Source of the DNA: Microbacterium paraoxydans
GTDB taxonomy: Bacteria > Actinomycetota > Actinomycetes > Actinomycetales > Microbacteriaceae
Assembly (NCBI RefSeq): GCF_019056515.1
Contig: NZ_CP064873.1
Location: 1,550,001 to 1,614,000, forward strand
Length of the DNA: 64,000 nt
Direction of reading: 5' to 3'
Under the pieces are notes generated by a model. The model made no database searches. It was not told the origin of the DNA and was given only the letters and a program-made list of their open reading frames with translations. Positions 1 through 7,678 of the stretch are shown here, piece after piece (position 1 is the first letter of the stretch; every line of letters starts with the position of its first letter). Both the position numbers and the translations under genes were made by a program.

Positions 1-1443
1 ATGCGTCGCAAGGCCTGGGCCTATCAGCAGGATCAGCTCCCCACGACCCACCCCATCGTCGCCGACATCCCCGACCTCGAGGCCGCGAAGCTGAACTTCG
101 ACGGCATCACCTACGCCAAGGGCGCTTCGGTGCTGAAGCAGCTGGTCGCCTTCGTAGGCGACGAGGCGTTCTTCGAGGGGGCTCGCCGGTACTTCGCCGC
201 CAACGCCTTCGGCAACACCACTCTCGACGACTTCCTCGTCGAGCTCAGCGCGGTGTCCGGCCGGGACATGACCGACTGGGCGGCCGCCTGGCTGCAGACG
301 ACGGGCGTCTCGACGATCTGGACGGAGACCGACGCCGACGGAGGACACCACCTCGTGCAGGACGACGTCCGTCCGCACCGCCTGCGGATCGGGCTGTACG
401 ACCGCGTGGATGGCCGCATCGTGCGGCGGGAGCAGCGGGAGCTGGACCTGATCGGGGAGCGCGTGGACATCGACCTCCCCGAGGCCGATCTCGTGCTGCT
501 CAACGACGACGACCTCACCTATGCGAAGGCGCGCCTCGACGAGCGGTCCCTCCGCACCGTCGAGGAGTCGCTGTCCGACATCGAGGACCCGCTCGCCCGG
601 GCGCTCGTGTGGTCGTCGCTCTGGAACGCCACCCGTGACGGCGAACTCGACGCGGCTCGCTTCGTCGCGATCGTGCGGGCGCACGCGCCGCGGGAGTCGA
701 ACGGCGGTCTGCTGGCCGCAGCGCTCCTCGACGCCGCTTTCGCGCTGCGGCATTTCGTCCGCGACGACCGACGCGACGCGGAGCAGCGCGCCTGGACCGA
801 GGCCACGTGGTCGACGCTGCAGCAGGCGGACGCCGGCAGCGACGCCCAGCTCTCCTGGGCGCGCGCGCTGGCGGCGGCCTCGGCTTTCGATGACATCCAT
901 CACGCCGAGGTCCGTGCCCTGCTCGACGGCGATGTGCCCGAAGGGCTCGTCGTGGATCCCGACCTGCGCTGGCAGCTCCTCACGGCCCTCGTGACGACCG
1001 GCCACGCCGATCTCGCGGACATCGCTGCGGAGGAGGAGCGGGACGACACCGGCGACGGACGCACCGCCGCCCGCCGCGCTCGCGCCTCCGTCCCCGACGC
1101 GGCGGTGCGCGCGGCCGCCTGGACGGCCGCGTGGGACGACCGGTCGCTCACCAACGACCACCTCGATGCCGAGATCGGCGGCTTCCGCGCCGGCGGCCGC
1201 CGCGACCTCATCGAGTCCTTCGACGAGGAGTACTTCGAGCGGATCGGGACCGCGTGGTCGGAGCGGAGCATCGAGATCGCTCGTCGCCTGGTGATCGGTC
1301 TGTTCCCCGCGCGGTCCTCGCTGGACCTGGTCGATGCCTGGCTGTCGGCCACCCCCGAGGCCCCGGCGGCGCTGCGACGACTCCTCATCGAGCAGCGCGA
1401 CCACCTCGCGCGTGACCTGCGGGTGCGGGGCGCTCAGGGCTAG
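1..1443 (+). CDS. pepN: Aminopeptidase N (M1 family), 3' part only
   Basis: C-terminal 480 residues of an M1 zinc aminopeptidase that removes N-terminal residues from peptides in the cytosol. The fragment begins after the HExxH zinc site, which must lie upstream of the window. It still contains the block around residues 36-47 (TYAKGASVL), where the family's catalytic tyrosine precedes KGA, and then the long helical C-terminal domain. The ATG at base 1 is an internal Met, not the start. Its TAG stop overlaps by four bases the stop of the convergent acetyltransferase gene. Confidence 0.9.
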   Translation: MRRKAWAYQQDQLPTTHPIVADIPDLEAAKLNFDGITYAKGASVLKQLVAFVGDEAFFEGARRYFAANAFGNTTLDDFLVELSAVSGRDMTDWAAAWLQTTGVSTIWTETDADGGHHLVQDDVRPHRLRIGLYDRVDGRIVRREQRELDLIGERVDIDLPEADLVLLNDDDLTYAKARLDERSLRTVEESLSDIEDPLARALVWSSLWNATRDGELDAARFVAIVRAHAPRESNGGLLAAALLDAAFALRHFVRDDRRDAEQRAWTEATWSTLQQADAGSDAQLSWARALAAASAFDDIHHAEVRALLDGDVPEGLVVDPDLRWQLLTALVTTGHADLADIAAEEERDDTGDGRTAARRARASVPDAAVRAAAWTAAWDDRSLTNDHLDAEIGGFRAGGRRDLIESFDEEYFERIGTAWSERSIEIARRLVIGLFPARSSLDLVDAWLSATPEAPAALRRLLIEQRDHLARDLRVRGAQG

Positions 1444-1970
1444 GTCGCGGCCTCCACGGTCATGCCCATCACGGTCCGCACGATCCATGGATGGGCGTGG
1501 TCATCGGCGATGTGGCTCATGCCGAGCTTCTCCGCCACGCCTCGTGACGCCTGGTTCTCGGGGTGGATGATGGCGGTGAGGAGTATCGGCGCGAACGTCT
1601 GCGCGACGAGGTCGACGCAGGCGCGCGCCGCCTCGGTCGCATAGCCGCGCCGCTGGCGGTCGGCGCGGACGTGATAGCCGACTTCGAGGACGGGGGAGTC
1701 GTTCACCGACTGCCAGGTGAGACCGCAGTCGCCGAGGAACTCCCCGTCGTGCGTCTCGATGATCCAGAGACCGTGGCCGTCCTCGCGGTAGCGCTGCTGC
1801 ATGCGCGCGATCCACGCGGCGGCTTCGGTTCGCGACTTCGGCGCCGGGTAGTAGGCCATGACTTCCGGATCCCCGAGGAGCGCCGCCATCTCGTCGAGGT
1901 CGTCGGCGGTCATCTCCCGGAAGGCGAGCCGCGGCGTCGGGGCGGGCAGGAGGCGTCGCGGTGCGGTCAC
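1440..1970 (-). CDS. GNAT acetyltransferase, RimJ/RimL type
   Basis: A 176-residue acetyltransferase of the RimJ/RimL-like GNAT group, which moves an acetyl group from acetyl-CoA to an amine; the substrate is not predictable. The acetyl-CoA loop is visible at residues 105-111 (RQRRGYA), and the region around residues 68-82 (LWIIETHDGEFLGDCGL) is the usual central strand pair. The GTG start overlaps the stop of the upstream hydrolase gene (GTGA), so the two are probably translated together. The reading frame continues upstream for about a thousand codons only because stops are rare in this GC-rich DNA; nothing beyond the GTG resembles a protein. Confidence 0.85.
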   Translation of the reverse strand: MTAPRRLLPAPTPRLAFREMTADDLDEMAALLGDPEVMAYYPAPKSRTEAAAWIARMQQRYREDGHGLWIIETHDGEFLGDCGLTWQSVNDSPVLEVGYHVRADRQRRGYATEAARACVDLVAQTFAPILLTAIIHPENQASRGVAEKLGMSHIADDHAHPWIVRTVMGMTVEAAT

Positions 1971-2605
1971 AGATCCACGGCGTCCCCGGGTTCGAGCACG
2001 AGGAACTCGCCGCCGCCCTGCTCGGTCGCCCACTGCAGCCGCTGGCGGTGCATGTTCTTGCCGATCACGGACAGGGTCATGTCGTGCGTGCCGAACGCGC
2101 GGCGGGGCTTCACGGCGAGCACGTAGTCGATGGCTTCCCCGATCTTGAGCCACGGGGCTCCGAGCGGCGCGGCGAGGGTGCCGACCTCGACGCCCTCGGG
2201 CACCGCATAGGAGTCGCCGGGGTAGTAGAACGTGTCGTTGACGAGCACGCCCACGTTGTCGATGGTCGGGATCGACGAGTGGATCACCGCGTGCGTGCCG
2301 CCGAAGAAGCGCAGGGTGAAGGCGCCGACCTCCACGGTGTCGCCGGGGGAGACGACGGTGACCTCGTAGCCCTCCGCCGCCTTCGCCACGCCCTCCGGTC
2401 CGAAGATGGGGGTGCCTGGGGCCGCGCGGAGGATCCGGTCGAGGTGCTCCGGCGTCCAGTGGTCGGGGTGCTCGTGCGTGAGCACGATGGCGACCAGTCC
2501 GCTGAGATCGTGCAGCGGGGCGGTGAAGGATCCCGGATCGATCAGGAGGGTGTCGTCGTTCTGGTCCAGGCGAAGGGTGGCATGTTCGAACTTGGTGACG
2601 CGCAT
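1967..2605 (-). CDS. MBL-fold metal-dependent hydrolase
   Basis: A 212-residue metallo-beta-lactamase-fold hydrolase of the UlaG/L-ascorbate-6-phosphate lactonase-like group. The metal-binding motif THEHPDH is at residues 43-49, the preceding strand ends in LIDPG (D24), and later metal-ligand histidines sit in GGTHA and FGTHD. Substrate unknown. The ATG at 2605 was chosen because a GGAAGGAG ribosome site lies about 11 bases upstream and the fold begins immediately after it. An in-frame extension to 2764 would run into tRNA-Glu. First gene of a two-gene unit with the acetyltransferase. Confidence 0.85.
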   Translation of the reverse strand: MRVTKFEHATLRLDQNDDTLLIDPGSFTAPLHDLSGLVAIVLTHEHPDHWTPEHLDRILRAAPGTPIFGPEGVAKAAEGYEVTVVSPGDTVEVGAFTLRFFGGTHAVIHSSIPTIDNVGVLVNDTFYYPGDSYAVPEGVEVGTLAAPLGAPWLKIGEAIDYVLAVKPRRAFGTHDMTLSVIGKNMHRQRLQWATEQGGGEFLVLEPGDAVDL

Positions 2606-2689
2606 GAGAAGAGTCAACTCCTTCCCGGGGTCTGCGGCAAACGGAAATCGGCGCGCCACGCCCGGGATCTGGGGTGAAGCGGCCTCGAT

Positions 2690-2719
2690 TTGGCGCAGTG
2701 AGAATCGCCGTGGCATACT
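2690..2719 (+). promoter_or_regulatory. Promoter of tRNA-Glu
   Basis: A -35-like TTGGCG at 2690-2695 and a -10-like CATACT at 2714-2719 are separated by 18 bases. Transcription would begin near 2726, about 30 bases before the mature tRNA 5' end. This is a sequence-pattern call only. Confidence 0.5.
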
Positions 2720-2756
2720 TGAACGGTTGTCGCGGAACGGAAAAGTTCCGCAAGAC

Positions 2757-2829
2757 GGCCCCATCGTATAGCGGCCTAGTACGCCGCCCTCTCACGGCGG
2801 TAACGCGGGTTCGAATCCCGCTGGGGTCA
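2757..2829 (+). tRNA. tRNA-Glu (anticodon CUC)
   Basis: A 73-base cloverleaf. The acceptor stem GGCCCCA pairs with TGGGGTC (one G-U). The anticodon stem CCGCC/GGCGG encloses the loop CTCTCAC with anticodon CTC, and the T arm GCGGG-TTCGAAT-CCCGC is canonical. The discriminator base is A2829; CCA is not encoded. A strong hairpin follows directly. Confidence 0.95.
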
Positions 2830-2835
2830 CACAAC

Positions 2836-2875
2836 ACGACGAAAGCCCTCCGGTTCTCCGGGGGGCTTTCGTCGT
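2836..2875 (+). terminator. Bidirectional terminator hairpin
   Basis: An 18-bp stem (2836-2853 with 2858-2875) with one G-T pair and a TTCT loop lies between tRNA-Glu and the convergent MFS gene. It is followed by pyrimidine-rich sequence on both strands, so it can end both transcripts. Confidence 0.85.
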
Positions 2876-2890
2876 TCCCGACCGTGCGCG

Positions 2891-4132
2891 TCAGTCGTCC
2901 GCGCGCAGCGACAGGGTCCGGAACGCGCGGGCCCGGAGCGGCACGAGCATGAGCGTCATCATCGCGCCACCGGCCACGACGAACGGCACCCAGACGGCGG
3001 TGAGGGAGGCGAGTGCGCCGAAGCCCGCCATCGCGAGCGGCATCAGGCAGTCGTCGCCGAGCCGGGTGAGGGAGCCCATCCGACCGAGGAACGCGGTGTC
3101 CACCGTCGCGGCGAACGTCGCGCTCAGCAACACGGAGGCGTATCCCGCGGTGGCACCGACCACAGCCGCGGCGACGGCCACCGTCCAGACGGGGCCGAAC
3201 CCGAGCGCGACGATGCCCGCTCCCTGGACGAGGAGAGCGCCGAATCCGCTCCGCGCCTCGTGGCGCGGCCGCCATCTCGCGACCGCGGCAGCCCCCACGG
3301 CGGCACCGAGGCCGAGGAGGCCCTCGAACAGGCCGACCGCGGGAGCTCCCCAGCCTTCGGCGTGCGCCCGCAGGGCGAGGCCGATGCCGACGGCCGGCCC
3401 GACCGCGAGGTTGAGCCCGGAGAGGGCGATGACGAGCGTGCGCGTCGTGGGGTTCGCCCCGAGGTGGGCGAACGCCGCGCCGATCGCGCGCAGGGACGAC
3501 GTGCGCGGGGCCCGGGCGAGCCGGAACCGCGGGCGCAGGGCGATCGCCAGGAATCCGACGACGAGGGCGAAGGTCACCGCGTTCGCCGATGCGCTCCCCG
3601 CGAGACCGGCCTGCGCGACGAGCAGGCCGCCCAGCGCGGCGCCGCCCATCGTGCCCAGGCGTGATGCCGTCTGGATGACAGCCGCGTAGGAGGGGAGATC
3701 GTCCGTGCGCACCAGCTGTCGCCCGATGGTGCCGGCCGAGGGCTCGTAGAACGCGTCGCACACCCCGAACGCCACGGCGGCGGCGAGCAGGACGGGCACG
3801 GTCGGCGCCTGCGAGACCGTCCACACGGCAGCGGCGACGAGCACGCCCACACGCGCCGCGTTGCAGACCATCATCACCCGGCGGGCGTCGGCGCGATCCG
3901 CGATGACTCCGCCGAAGAGCAGGACCATGGCGCGCGGAATCGTGCCGGCGGCGACGACGAGTCCGGCGACGGCGGGGGAGGCGATCTGCACGGCCGTCCA
4001 CGCCACCGCGATCGTCCACACGGCGTCGCCGGCATCGGACAGGGCCTTCACGCCGATCCACGCGTGCACCATCCGGTCGCGCCGGAACGGAGGAGGGGCC
4101 GAGAGCTCGAGGGGCGGGGTGAGTGCGGTCAT
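2891..4132 (-). CDS. MFS transporter (drug/solute exporter type)
   Basis: A 413-residue major facilitator protein with about 12 hydrophobic segments. The loop between segments 2 and 3 carries GGVIADRADARRV (around residue 73), the usual MFS signature. It resembles the enterobactin/macrolide-exporter-like group; substrate unknown. The ATG overlaps by one base the stop of the upstream ArsR-like regulator (TGATG), which suggests co-transcription and control of the pump by that regulator. The 3' end faces the tRNA-Glu terminator. Confidence 0.85.
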   Translation of the reverse strand: MTALTPPLELSAPPPFRRDRMVHAWIGVKALSDAGDAVWTIAVAWTAVQIASPAVAGLVVAAGTIPRAMVLLFGGVIADRADARRVMMVCNAARVGVLVAAAVWTVSQAPTVPVLLAAAVAFGVCDAFYEPSAGTIGRQLVRTDDLPSYAAVIQTASRLGTMGGAALGGLLVAQAGLAGSASANAVTFALVVGFLAIALRPRFRLARAPRTSSLRAIGAAFAHLGANPTTRTLVIALSGLNLAVGPAVGIGLALRAHAEGWGAPAVGLFEGLLGLGAAVGAAAVARWRPRHEARSGFGALLVQGAGIVALGFGPVWTVAVAAAVVGATAGYASVLLSATFAATVDTAFLGRMGSLTRLGDDCLMPLAMAGFGALASLTAVWVPFVVAGGAMMTLMLVPLRARAFRTLSLRADD

Positions 4133-4680
4133 CACGGTTCCGTGGGGAACGCGTGGGCGAAGAAGAACACGGGCGTGCGCTCCTGGCCGTCGTCCTCGTC
4201 GATCGATGCCTGCCAGTCCCGCAGCGCCTGCAGGACGCGTGCGGAGAGATCGCGCAGCTCGTCCGGGGTCGCCCAGGCGGTGGCCTCCGTGTTGGAGGCG
4301 TCGTAGTCCGCCACGGCGGGATCGCCTCGGCGGCGGCGCCAGCGCTGCAGACGGTCGATCTGCATGCGGATGCCCTGCCGCTGTGCTTCCCGGGCGAGGA
4401 GCGCATCGGCGGGGGAGTCGGCGAAGTCCTCCACCGACCAGGTGAGGCCGCGTCGTGCGACCGTCCACCAGCTCGTGCGCCGATCGCCGGTCGGGTCGGG
4501 GGCACGCGCGACGATCCCGGCGCGCTCGAGCATCCGGAGGTGATGGCTGATGCTGCCGACCTGGCTATCGAGTGCGCGGGCGATCGCCGTCACCTGCGAC
4601 GTGCCGTAGAGCAGGAGGTGGTCGTAGATGCGACGCCGCAGCGGATGGTGCACGGCGGTGATCACGGAGATGTCTTCCAC
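4132..4680 (-). CDS. ArsR-like helix-turn-helix regulator
   Basis: A 182-residue regulator with an N-terminal winged helix-turn-helix (residues about 10-65): HPLRRRIYDHLL, then TAIARALDSQVGSISHHLRMLERAGIV, the ArsR-family recognition helix. The C-terminal half has Trp/Arg-rich stretches and no recognised ligand domain. It lacks an obvious paired-cysteine metal site, so it more likely senses an organic ligand or a protein partner. It is the first gene of a two-gene unit with the MFS exporter and probably represses it. Confidence 0.8.
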   Translation of the reverse strand: MEDISVITAVHHPLRRRIYDHLLLYGTSQVTAIARALDSQVGSISHHLRMLERAGIVARAPDPTGDRRTSWWTVARRGLTWSVEDFADSPADALLAREAQRQGIRMQIDRLQRWRRRRGDPAVADYDASNTEATAWATPDELRDLSARVLQALRDWQASIDEDDGQERTPVFFFAHAFPTEP

Positions 4681-4744
4681 GCCCCGAAGGCTATGCAGCG
4701 GTTAAGAGACACACAAGACTTCTTGTATACCGCGGAACGGCGGG

Positions 4745-5833
4745 TCATTCCTCCGTGCGGGGCTCAGCGGGCGCGGCCTTCCGGCGCCGTCGGCCGCGGC
4801 GGACGAGCCAGACGACCAGGACGACGACAGCGGCCACCGCGAGCCAGGGAAGGAGGAAGCCGAACGCGATCACCAAGGCGTTGAGCGAGACGACCAGACC
4901 GTTCCATCCGGCTCGCAGCCCGTCGCCGAAGCCCGCGGGGTCGGCTGCGGCCGGGGCGTCCGCCCGCGACAGCTCCACGGTGAGGGACGACAGGGCCACC
5001 TGGTCCTCCAGGGCGGCGAGCTGCTGTTCGTACGACTCAAGCTGCGCCTGGCGATCGGTGAGCGCGACCTCGGCCTCGATGAGATCGGCGACCGAGCCCG
5101 ACTGGCTCATGAGCTCCGTGAGCCGCTGCACCGAGGCGCGGGTCGACTCCACGCGGGCGCGGAGATCGATCGCGGTGGCGGTGACGTCCTGCTTCGTGAC
5201 GGAGGACGACAGGACCTCGCCGGTGTCGCCGAGGGCGGCGATCACCGTGGTCAGGTCGTCGGCGGGGACGCGGACCGTGATCCAGCCGTACCCGGAGTCC
5301 GCGGGGACCCGCTCGGCGGGGGCATCCGTCGCGACCGCCTTGCCGACCTCGGTGCTCTCGACGTAGCCGCCGTGGTCCGCGGCGAGGTCGCCGATGGCGG
5401 CAGCGGCGTCGACGATGTCCTTCACGCGCAGAGAAGCCTGGGCCGTGGCGACGATCTCCCTGGCATCCTCGGCGGATGCCGCCGCGTCCGATCCGACGGC
5501 ACCGGGGAGGGTCGCCCCTTCGACGGCCCGGTCCGGCACGGCCGAGCCCGCCTCGTCGGTCGACCAGCCCACGACGCCGTCCGCGGTGGACACGGACGAG
5601 CCGCCGCCCCCCACGGCACCGAGGATCGGCGGCGTCACCAGGACCCCGACGACGAAGGCCGCCGCGATCCCGCCGGCCGTGAGCCACCGGCGTCGACGTC
5701 TCCTGGCGCGCTCTGCGCGCGGCGGAATCGGCGGCCGCTCACCCTGGATCTCGCTGAAGACGGCGTCCTCGATCCGCGCGACGGTCGCGTCGGACACGGG
5801 CGGGAGGCTCTGCCGCGGGGTCTGGTCGTTCAT
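4745..5833 (-). CDS. DUF4349 membrane protein, possible anti-sigma factor
   Basis: A 362-residue protein. A cytoplasmic N-terminus of about 50 residues ends in a run of arginines, then a membrane segment at about 51-73, an extracellular DUF4349 region with a coiled-coil stretch (about 230-290, rich in Leu/Glu/Gln), a second membrane segment (about 320-345) and a basic tail. Its ATG overlaps the stop of the ECF sigma gene (ATGA). Genes placed like this behind an ECF sigma factor usually encode its anti-sigma factor; here that role is inferred from position and topology. No zinc-binding HxxxCxxC motif is present. Confidence 0.75.
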   Translation of the reverse strand: MNDQTPRQSLPPVSDATVARIEDAVFSEIQGERPPIPPRAERARRRRRRWLTAGGIAAAFVVGVLVTPPILGAVGGGGSSVSTADGVVGWSTDEAGSAVPDRAVEGATLPGAVGSDAAASAEDAREIVATAQASLRVKDIVDAAAAIGDLAADHGGYVESTEVGKAVATDAPAERVPADSGYGWITVRVPADDLTTVIAALGDTGEVLSSSVTKQDVTATAIDLRARVESTRASVQRLTELMSQSGSVADLIEAEVALTDRQAQLESYEQQLAALEDQVALSSLTVELSRADAPAAADPAGFGDGLRAGWNGLVVSLNALVIAFGFLLPWLAVAAVVVLVVWLVRRGRRRRKAAPAEPRTEE

Positions 5834-6387
5834 GCGTCCCTCACTTCCTTGACGGCGCCGCGCAGCTGGGTGCGCACGCGCGAGAGACGGTTCCGGACGA
5901 CGGCGTGCGTCACGCCGAGCTCGTCGGCGGCGGCCTGGTAGGCGTAGCCCTCGGACGCGCACAGCCGGAAGATCTCCCGGTCGAGCTCGTTCAGGGTGCC
6001 CACCTCCGCGGCGATCCGCGCGGCGAGCGCCGCCGTGATCACCTGGTCCTCGACGCTGACGACGTCGGGGAGCTGGTCGTCGGCCGCGTCCGTCGTGTGC
6101 GCCTGGTCGCGGCGCCGCTGACGCAGCCGGTTCGCCGCTTGGAAGCGGCAGATCGTCGCGAGCCAGGGGAGGATCGATTCTCCCTGCAGCTCCAGGCCCG
6201 GAAGCTTGCGCCAGGCGACCACGAAGGTCTCCTGCGTCACGTCCTCCGCGTCGGCGGCGGCGCCCAGGATGCCGTGGGCGATCCAGTACACGGGGCGCAC
6301 GTGGGCACGGTACAGCGCGCGGAAGGCACTCTGGTCGCCGGCCGCCGCCTGGGCGGCCCAGCGCTGGTCACTCGTCTGTGCGGGCAT
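5830..6387 (-). CDS. ECF-type RNA polymerase sigma factor
   Basis: A 185-residue extracytoplasmic-function sigma factor. Region 2 spans about residues 20-95 (AFRALYRAHVRPVY ... DAEDVTQETFVVAW, the core-binding and -10-recognising helices) and region 4 about 125-180 (LNELDREIFRLCASEGYAYQAAADELGV, the -35-binding helix-turn-helix). It lies upstream of and overlaps the DUF4349 membrane protein, its likely regulator. The 130 bases before the start hold a short inverted repeat (6406-6419) but no clear autoregulated ECF promoter that I can identify. Confidence 0.9.
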   Translation of the reverse strand: MPAQTSDQRWAAQAAAGDQSAFRALYRAHVRPVYWIAHGILGAAADAEDVTQETFVVAWRKLPGLELQGESILPWLATICRFQAANRLRQRRRDQAHTTDAADDQLPDVVSVEDQVITAALAARIAAEVGTLNELDREIFRLCASEGYAYQAAADELGVTHAVVRNRLSRVRTQLRGAVKEVRDA

Positions 6388-6519
6388 CCTGGTTCCGTTC
6401 GGTGTCTCTCCCTGGAGAGTGTCGGCGGATGTCCCATCGTCTCAGCACGGATGCGGATCCGCCGTCGTGTGTCGACTTCCTCGTCCCGATGACCCCCACC
6501 TCCGGTAGCATGGCCCGGG

Positions 6520-6616
6520 CGAGAGGGAGTATCCCGAATCCGCGCGTAACGTCATCACGAGCACCGACATCGCTGCTCCGGGCGCGCGCCGCACATCTGC
6601 GGGGGAGAGACTTTCG
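6520..6616 (+). promoter_or_regulatory. Probable yybP-ykoY (Mn2+) riboswitch before terC
   Basis: The leader of the TerC gene carries the two conserved ends of the yybP-ykoY aptamer: a 5' GAGAGGGAGTA (6521-6531) and a 3' GGAGAGACTTTCG (6604-6616). CGAGAG (6520-6525) pairs with CTTTCG (6611-6616) as the closing stem. In between, GCACCGACATCG (6561-6572) matches the conserved second internal loop. A -10-like TAGCAT at 6506-6511 would start transcription just before the aptamer. This class senses Mn2+ and is known to precede TerC-family genes. Confidence 0.75.
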
Positions 6617-6654
6617 ACTCATTCCCGACCCCTCGCGAAAGGTGCACAGCGCCC

Positions 6655-7662
6655 GTGGACATCCCCGTCTGGTTCGAGATCACCTCGATGGTCGTCCTCA
6701 CGATCATCCTGATCGGCGACCTGCTCCTCATCCGGCTGCGCCCGCACATCCCCTCCACCAAGGAGTCGACCCTCTGGGTCGTGTTCTATGTGGGCCTCGC
6801 CCTGCTCTTCGCGGTGCTGCTGGGAACCGTGGGCGGATGGCGGAACGCCGGGGACTTCATCACCGGGTGGGCGCTGGAGTACAGCCTCTCCGTCGACAAC
6901 CTCTTCGTCTTCGTGCTGATCATGGCGCAGTTCGCGGTGCCGCGACGTCTGCAGCAGCAGGTGCTGATGGTCGGGATCATCATCGCGCTGGTCCTGCGCG
7001 GGCTGTTCATCCTCGTCGGCGTGACGATCATCGAGAACTTCTCGCCGATCTTCTACCTGTTCGGCGCCTTCCTTGTCTACACCGCCATCCGGCAGGCGAT
7101 GCCGGAAGGCGAGCACGAGGACGACGTCAAGCGCGAGAACTTCATCGTCCGGCTGCTCCGCCGCCGGATCGACATCAGCGAGACCTACGACGGCTCGAAG
7201 ATCCGCACGACCGTCGACGGGAAGCGGATGTGGACGCCGATGATCATCGTGTTCATCACGATCGGCGTCACCGACCTCATCTTCGCGATCGACTCGATCC
7301 CCGCGATCTTCGAGATCACGACCAACGGCTTCCTCGTCTTCGCCGCCAACATCTTCGCTCTCATGGGGCTGCGCCAGCTCTACTTCCTCCTCGGCGACCT
7401 CCTGGACCGCCTCCGCTACCTGCACTACGGCATCGCCGTGATCCTCGGGTTCATCGGCATCAAGCTGATCCTGCATGCGCTGCACGTCAACGAGCTCCCG
7501 TTCATCAACGGCGGCGAGCACGTGGAATGGGTGCCGGACATCGACAACATGGTGTCGCTCGCCGTGATCCTCGTGTCGATGACGGTCGCGACGATCGCGA
7601 GCCTGATCGCCTCGTCCCGGGAGAAGCGCGCCGAGAAGCGCACCATCCCGGTCGGCGACTGA
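6655..7662 (+). CDS. TerC-family integral membrane protein (probable Mn2+ exporter)
   Basis: A 335-residue TerC/Alx-family protein with about eight or nine membrane segments. The family's acidic motifs are visible: EYSLSVDNLFVF near residue 79 and FAIDSIPAIF near residue 212, whose aspartates line the metal path. TerC/MntP-type proteins export manganese or help load secreted metalloproteins. The GTG start follows AAAGGTG. The upstream yybP-ykoY-like leader supports a manganese-export role. Monocistronic; convergent with the next gene 16 bases away. Confidence 0.9.
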   Translation: MDIPVWFEITSMVVLTIILIGDLLLIRLRPHIPSTKESTLWVVFYVGLALLFAVLLGTVGGWRNAGDFITGWALEYSLSVDNLFVFVLIMAQFAVPRRLQQQVLMVGIIIALVLRGLFILVGVTIIENFSPIFYLFGAFLVYTAIRQAMPEGEHEDDVKRENFIVRLLRRRIDISETYDGSKIRTTVDGKRMWTPMIIVFITIGVTDLIFAIDSIPAIFEITTNGFLVFAANIFALMGLRQLYFLLGDLLDRLRYLHYGIAVILGFIGIKLILHALHVNELPFINGGEHVEWVPDIDNMVSLAVILVSMTVATIASLIASSREKRAEKRTIPVGD

Positions 7663-7678
7663 GTCCGCGCGGAGCGGG

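Noticed and set aside
1..3. ATG at base 1 as the start of the aminopeptidase
   Set aside because: The M1 zinc motif is missing, so the true start lies before the window.
1971..4505. Extension of the acetyltransferase frame upstream to over 1000 codons
   Set aside because: It runs antisense or out of frame through the hydrolase, tRNA-Glu and MFS genes; composition is Arg/Pro-rich noise.
6406..6419. Inverted repeat CTCTCC-CT-GGAGAG before the ECF sigma gene
   Set aside because: Short, with a 2-base loop; no -35/-10 pair of ECF type could be placed around it, so it is not called an operator.
6619..7521. A 300-codon frame opposite terC
   Set aside because: Asp/Glu/Arg-rich antisense translation of membrane codons, without any domain.
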